The position numbers and the translations under genes are program-made. From Bacteroidaceae bacterium (GTDB taxonomy: Bacteria; Bacteroidota; Bacteroidia; Bacteroidales; Bacteroidaceae), in assembly GCA_017427065.1 (NCBI GenBank), contig JAFRTL010000019.1:1-52647 (forward strand): a stretch of DNA of 52,647 nucleotides, given 5' to 3'. Below the pieces are notes generated by a model that was given only the letters and a program-made list of their open reading frames with translations, was not told where the DNA came from and made no database searches. Shown here piece after piece: positions 49,137-52,647 of the stretch. Each line of letters begins with the position of its first letter. Position 1 is the first letter of the stretch.

Positions 49137-50305
49137 AACCGTCGCAGTTCATAGAATCGTCGGGTAGCTACGAAGAACAGCGCCACACCCATACCATTCA
49201 CCACGCTCACCGTCCAGAACGCTGCCGAATAACCCAGCAACTCCGCCACCACACCACCAACAAGGATACCCAGTCCCATGCCCGCATCCCAAGCGATGAG
49301 GATACTGCTGTTGGCCGTGCCACGCTCATTGTGGTGCGCCACACTCACAAACATGTTCAGGAAGGCAGGATACATGTGGCCGTTGCCCAAGCCTATCAGA
49401 ATAGCAGAACCAAAATACCCCACCATGTTCGGACATGCCACGAAGAGCGTATAGCCTATGAACGACAGTACCATGCCACCTGCGGCGTTGTGCGTCAGTT
49501 TACCCTCACGGAGCGACTTCGCCCCTTGCAGACGCGACACAAACAGACCGATGGAAAGCAGCATGAAGTAAGTGCCCGTACCACTGGTAATGCCCATCAC
49601 CTCCTTGCCATAGATGGCCAGATAGTTGCTCAGCACACCAAAACAGAACGCAAACAGCAGAATGTTGATTGCCATCAGCCACGAGCGTGTGAGGAAGAAA
49701 CGGTCCAATGAGAGCTTCTCCTTGTTCTTCACGATCTCCTTCGTAGGCACTTCCACCGTCTGATCCACCCACAAGCCGATACCCGCCACCGCCAGCGCCA
49801 ACCAGAACAGCAGCGTGAAGTTGCCCGTTTCATGGTAGATATACAGTCCCACCGTAGGCGCCAGCGCCATGGAGAGGTTGTTGCTCAGTCCGTAGTACCC
49901 GATGCCCTCACTGCGCCTCGAGGCAGGCAACACATCAATCGCCACCGTACTGTTGGCCACCGTCAATGCTCCAAAGGGCATGCCATGCAGGGTGCGCACG
50001 ATGGCAAACAGGAGCAGCGTACTTGCTGCCAGATAGCCTGCGAAGAAGGCAAAGAAAAAAAAGAAACATACCATCAGCACCCGCTTGCGGTCAAAACTGT
50101 CCACCACGAAGCCACTAAACGGACGGATGATCAATGCTGCGATGGTATAGCCCGACAGCACGATACCTATCACATCCTTCGTGGCCCCAAACCGTTCGCT
50201 GAGGTAAAGCGGCAGCAGCGGAGTAAGCAGGTAGAAGGCGAAGAACAATGCGAAGTTCGCCACCATCACCTTGATGTAGTTCCTATTCCACAGCCGCTCC
50301 ATCAT
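49130..50305 (-). CDS. MFS transporter
   Basis: A 391-aa inner-membrane protein with twelve predicted helices of the major facilitator superfamily. The loop between helices 2 and 3 is GFVVDSFDRKRVLMVC, the MFS motif A (G...D..GRR type), and RTLHGMPFGALTVANSTVAI covers helices 4-5. It resembles drug/sugar efflux MFS members; the substrate is unknown. It starts 3 bp after the GH35-type glycosidase stop, so transport may be connected to glycan use. Confidence 0.9.
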   Translation of the reverse strand: MMERLWNRNYIKVMVANFALFFAFYLLTPLLPLYLSERFGATKDVIGIVLSGYTIAALIIRPFSGFVVDSFDRKRVLMVCFFFFFAFFAGYLAASTLLLFAIVRTLHGMPFGALTVANSTVAIDVLPASRRSEGIGYYGLSNNLSMALAPTVGLYIYHETGNFTLLFWLALAVAGIGLWVDQTVEVPTKEIVKNKEKLSLDRFFLTRSWLMAINILLFAFCFGVLSNYLAIYGKEVMGITSGTGTYFMLLSIGLFVSRLQGAKSLREGKLTHNAAGGMVLSFIGYTLFVACPNMVGYFGSAILIGLGNGHMYPAFLNMFVSVAHHNERGTANSSILIAWDAGMGLGILVGGVVAELLGYSAAFWTVSVVNGMGVALFFVATRRFYELRRLH

Positions 50306-50308
50306 GCC

Positions 50309-52054
50309 TTAGTATTCGTACATTTTCACACGGAACGCACCCACCTTGCCCACAGGGATAGAACCACCTACCCCGGCGTAAGCCACCTCGTCACCGTTGA
50401 TGCGATGGGCGTAGAGTTTCCCGTTGGCATCGAAGCGCAACTCATCCACCGAGAGGAACGCAGCTGCCTGTGCCTTGCTCTTGCTGCCCTTTCCGAAGCT
50501 GATGGAAGCACCGCCCAATCCGCCAGCCACGATGAAGTCGCCTTCACCCACCTGGATGATCAGTGCCCCCGACGTGTCCATATTCACCGTCGTCTCGTTG
50601 TTGGTACCGGCACCGAACATCGCCTCTGCGGCCTCCGTACTGAATCGACGCATCGTAATCTGATAGCCGCCCATCTCCACGCTGTCGGTATCACGACCAG
50701 TGGTCAGATACAAGCCACTGCACTTATCGGTACCCACATACTCCGTCAGGTAAGGCATCAGCGCCTCCAGCATCTGGTAAGCCTCTCCATAGAACCATGG
50801 GTTATAGTTGGGAGAGTCCGTCAATCCACCACCATCGATGCCGAAAGGTGCATAGCATAGTGCGCCATACTTGCCAATGGTGTAGAACGCTCTCGAAGCA
50901 CCATCAATGTTGCTTGTCGTCTCAGGGATAAACAGCGGATTGCCACTCAGCGTATAATCCTCCAGGATCGTGTCGAAGATCTGCACGGCATAGATATCAG
51001 GGGCGATGAAGTCGATGCTTGGTGCGCCAGCCCTCCAGATGTCTATCAGGTGTGCTTCAGGACCACCGCTCGGATAGATGCCAGGCTGCGTCTGTGCAGG
51101 GGCTTTCATCCACGCATTCACATACATCGGCAATGCCAGTTCCGCCTTACCTGCCTTGGTCACTTGCTCCACGAAAGTGGCATAGTTCCACGCATTGAAG
51201 ATCTCCTCCGTGAGGTAGTTGTACGACGTATGCCAATCGGTATCATTCACCAACTTACCCACGCCGAACACCTCTTCCCATGTGCCCTTCTCCTTGTTGC
51301 CATTGGCATTCCAAGCCTCCAGAATGGCAGGATGCAGTGTCTTCTTGTTGGCCTTCAGGTAACTGATTAACTGCTGTGGCACCTGACTGCTAAATGCCCT
51401 GTTGGCCAGTTCGTTGAAGTCGCGCATGGCATCGTTAGGCAGTCCTTGGAACGTCGCTCTCATGTTCACCGTGCCAATCTCGTTCTCTATCTGCATCATG
51501 ATCACCGTATGGTCGCGGTCCACTTCCTTGATGTGTCGCATCAGGTGTGCGAAGGCGTTGGCATCCGCCTTAGCGGTCTCGGTACCCAGAGTAGAAAGCG
51601 TGATGGTCTCACTGCCGCCCTTCAGTTTGGTGCGTGGGAAGCGCTTGGTATCCTTCTTCACCCAAGCAGGTGTATAGGTGCTTTCACCGTTCTTCCAACT
51701 GCCGAACCACAGCACCACCAACTTCAGGTTCTCTTTCCGTGCTCCACTGATCATATTGTCGATGATGGTGTAATCGAACTGCCCCTCCACAGGTTCCAGC
51801 AGTTCCCATGTCACAGGTGCTATCACCGTGTTCATGTGCAGAGCCGCCATGCGTTTCCACACATCCGCCATATATTCCACGCTACCCGTAGTACTGTTGT
51901 GTAACTCGCCACTCAGTGCGATGAACGGTTTTCCATCCACCAGCAACTGCGTACGTCCGTCACGCGTCTTATTTAATCTTGGCAACTCCTGTGCCATCAG
52001 GCAGGCGCACATCAGCAGTGCCAGTCCTGCAAGTAATAAATTTTTCGTTTGCAT
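50309..52054 (-). CDS. GH35-type beta-galactosidase-like glycosidase, secreted
   Basis: A 581-aa secreted hydrolase. A signal peptide or lipoprotein-like leader (MQTKNLLLAGLALLMCACLM) precedes a TIM-barrel glycosidase of clan A, as in GH35/DUF5597 proteins. KPFIALSGELHNSTTGSVEY and MNTVIAPVTWELLEPVEGQF are typical GH35 blocks; QIENEIG holds the acid/base Glu192 and PLFIPETTSN the likely nucleophile Glu378. The C-terminal 150 or so residues form a beta-rich domain. It likely removes beta-galactosyl or related residues from plant or host glycans. It heads a two-gene operon with the MFS transporter. Confidence 0.88.
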   Translation of the reverse strand: MQTKNLLLAGLALLMCACLMAQELPRLNKTRDGRTQLLVDGKPFIALSGELHNSTTGSVEYMADVWKRMAALHMNTVIAPVTWELLEPVEGQFDYTIIDNMISGARKENLKLVVLWFGSWKNGESTYTPAWVKKDTKRFPRTKLKGGSETITLSTLGTETAKADANAFAHLMRHIKEVDRDHTVIMMQIENEIGTVNMRATFQGLPNDAMRDFNELANRAFSSQVPQQLISYLKANKKTLHPAILEAWNANGNKEKGTWEEVFGVGKLVNDTDWHTSYNYLTEEIFNAWNYATFVEQVTKAGKAELALPMYVNAWMKAPAQTQPGIYPSGGPEAHLIDIWRAGAPSIDFIAPDIYAVQIFDTILEDYTLSGNPLFIPETTSNIDGASRAFYTIGKYGALCYAPFGIDGGGLTDSPNYNPWFYGEAYQMLEALMPYLTEYVGTDKCSGLYLTTGRDTDSVEMGGYQITMRRFSTEAAEAMFGAGTNNETTVNMDTSGALIIQVGEGDFIVAGGLGGASISFGKGSKSKAQAAAFLSVDELRFDANGKLYAHRINGDEVAYAGVGGSIPVGKVGAFRVKMYEY

Positions 52055-52078
52055 ATTAGTTCAACTTATTTTGTACTG

Positions 52079-52086
52079 CAAAGTTA
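52079..52086 (-). promoter_or_regulatory. -7 element of the GH35/MFS operon promoter
   Basis: On the minus strand TAACTTTG (52086-52079) fits TAnnTTTG, 25 bp before the ATG at 52054. No -33 TTG at the usual distance. Confidence 0.5.
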
Positions 52087-52376
52087 CTATTTTTCTGTAA
52101 AAAATACTATCCTTTCGAATAAACACTGGTTAAGACGGATTCATCAAGGTTCTTTGACTTCCCCGTCTATATTATATAATTTACAACTTCGGAGAGGGGT
52201 TTGTCAAGACCCTAGTAAAACTTTAACATTTGTTTACATTTGAACATATAGTAATCATGCACTTTTTCATTTTGCATTGTTGAAGATTTTTGGGAGTTTT
52301 AGAGAGAAGTTTTGACATAAAGGCTTCTTTTATCCTATTCTTCGAAAAAAAGCCATAGCCTATCGTTATGCGTGAG

Positions 52377-52390
52377 TGCATAAATATTCA
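52377..52390. promoter_or_regulatory. ArgR-box-like site TGCATAAATATTCA
   Basis: It differs from the argR-upstream palindrome in one arm base and matches the E. coli ATTCA half-site. A weaker half-site, TGCATAAAA, lies at 52407-52415, inside the repeat array. The target gene is not in the window. Confidence 0.45.
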
Positions 52391-52407
52391 GATATGCAAA
52401 GAAGATT

Positions 52408-52473
52408 GCATAAAACTCTTTCGTAAGGGAATTCGGTCTCCCTCACGAGGGAATTTTTACGCCCTCACGAGGG
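52408..52473 (-). repeat. 22-bp tandem repeat array, locus C (3 units, inverted)
   Basis: Minus-strand units of exactly 22 bp occupy 52473-52452, 52451-52430 and 52429-52408. The first two begin CCCTCGTGAGGGCGTAAAAA and CCCTCGTGAGGGAGACCG; the third (CCCTTACGAAAGAG) is diverged. After rotation by two bases the first matches locus A and B units closely (CTCGTGAGGGCGTAAAAA against CTAGTGAGGGAGTAAAAA). Confidence 0.87.
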
Positions 52474-52520
52474 AGGTCAAATTTCAGCGCAAGGATCGTA
52501 AGACTCCCTACCCTTGTTTC

Positions 52521-52534
52521 TGCATAAATATACA
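52521..52534. promoter_or_regulatory. ArgR-box-like site TGCATAAATATACA
   Basis: One full TGCATA arm and a diverged second arm. It lies 48 bp from locus C of the 22-bp repeats, on the side corresponding to that of the palindrome at locus A. Confidence 0.35.
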
Positions 52535-52647
52535 GTTTGAGGGACCTAAATTTCATTTATTTCATTTCAGTTATTTTTAAAATTTAGTATACGCTTACTT
52601 ATATAACCCTCTACCTATGAATAGAATTTACTATATATATTTATATA

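Larger units (their letters stand above)
52087..52647. other. gene-free right end with repeats and ArgR-box-like sites
   Basis: No credible gene was found in these 561 bp. They contain a TACATTTG -7-like box (52235-52242, +), ArgR-box-like sites (52377-52390 and 52521-52534) and inverted 22-bp repeats (52408-52473). The AT-rich last 100 bp could be the promoter region of a plus-strand gene beyond the edge, but none is visible. Confidence 0.7.

Noticed and set aside
49832-50860. 342-codon open frame on the plus strand
   Set aside because: Antisense to the MFS and GH35 genes, rich in His, Gln and Arg, with no recognisable domain; a shadow of GC-biased codons.
52368-52580. 70-codon open frame at the right end
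   Set aside because: It runs through the 22-bp repeats and ArgR-box-like sites, has no recognisable domain, and its repeats explain the composition.
1-52647. tRNA, rRNA, insertion sequence or prophage
   Set aside because: No cloverleaf-like sequence, transposase, integrase or phage gene was seen in any gap or frame.

Overview
The window is a chromosomal stretch of a Bacteroidales bacterium, probably Prevotellaceae; the order is well supported, the family is a guess. The evidence is the lipoprotein-rich gene content, GldH, a thiamine TonB receptor/PnuT/thiamine pyrophosphokinase operon, the ArgR-linked arginine cluster, the absence of Shine-Dalgarno sequences, and repeated Bacteroidetes-type promoters (TTG or TTTG, about 20 bp, then TAnnTTTG). 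No rRNA, tRNA, insertion sequence, prophage or CRISPR was seen. One gene is cut by the left edge.

Layout. 1-1745 (-): CPBP membrane protease, flavodoxin-like protein and P-loop kinase-like protein. 1798-7002 (+): threonine operon with a threonine-rich leader peptide, thrA (aspartokinase-homoserine dehydrogenase), a phosphoglycerate-mutase-fold putative homoserine kinase, and thrC. 7003-10577 (-): TPP-riboswitch-controlled thiamine uptake operon. 10607-14891 (+): three lipoproteins of unknown function and an MscS channel. 14912-18955 (+): metF, holB, ricT-like, gldH. 18949-26241 (-): purH-mreB-mreC-mreD-mrdA-rodA cell-shape operon. 26323-31170 (-): ABM lipoprotein, ABC-F ATPase, M13 peptidase, strong terminator. 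31186-34384 (-): two paralogous membrane proteins of unknown function with a 62-aa C2HC protein between them. 34394-35059 (+): flavodoxin-like gene broken by a one-base frameshift. 35130-42801 (-): two transporters, a degenerate metallo-beta-lactamase-like secreted protein, and rhaB-rhaA-rhaT-rhaD. 42860-48449 (+): argR, GNAT, argG, argC, argD, proC. 48465-52086 (-): thioredoxin-like protein, MFS transporter, GH35-type glycosidase. 52087-52647: gene-free DNA rich in repeats and ArgR-box-like sites.

Three non-coding layers stand out. First, thrA is preceded by a 20-codon peptide with 9 Thr codons and RNA hairpins, a candidate threonine attenuator in Bacteroidetes. Second, 7-bp-period AT-rich arrays lie at gene junctions, several starting exactly at the upstream stop codon (thr, arg, proC, mscS and MFS junctions). 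Third, a dispersed 22-bp tandem repeat occurs at three intergenic loci, each near a short A/T palindrome; two of these palindromes match the ArgR-box-like sites of the argR promoter. A 45-nt, strongly base-paired element upstream of mscS is also unexplained.
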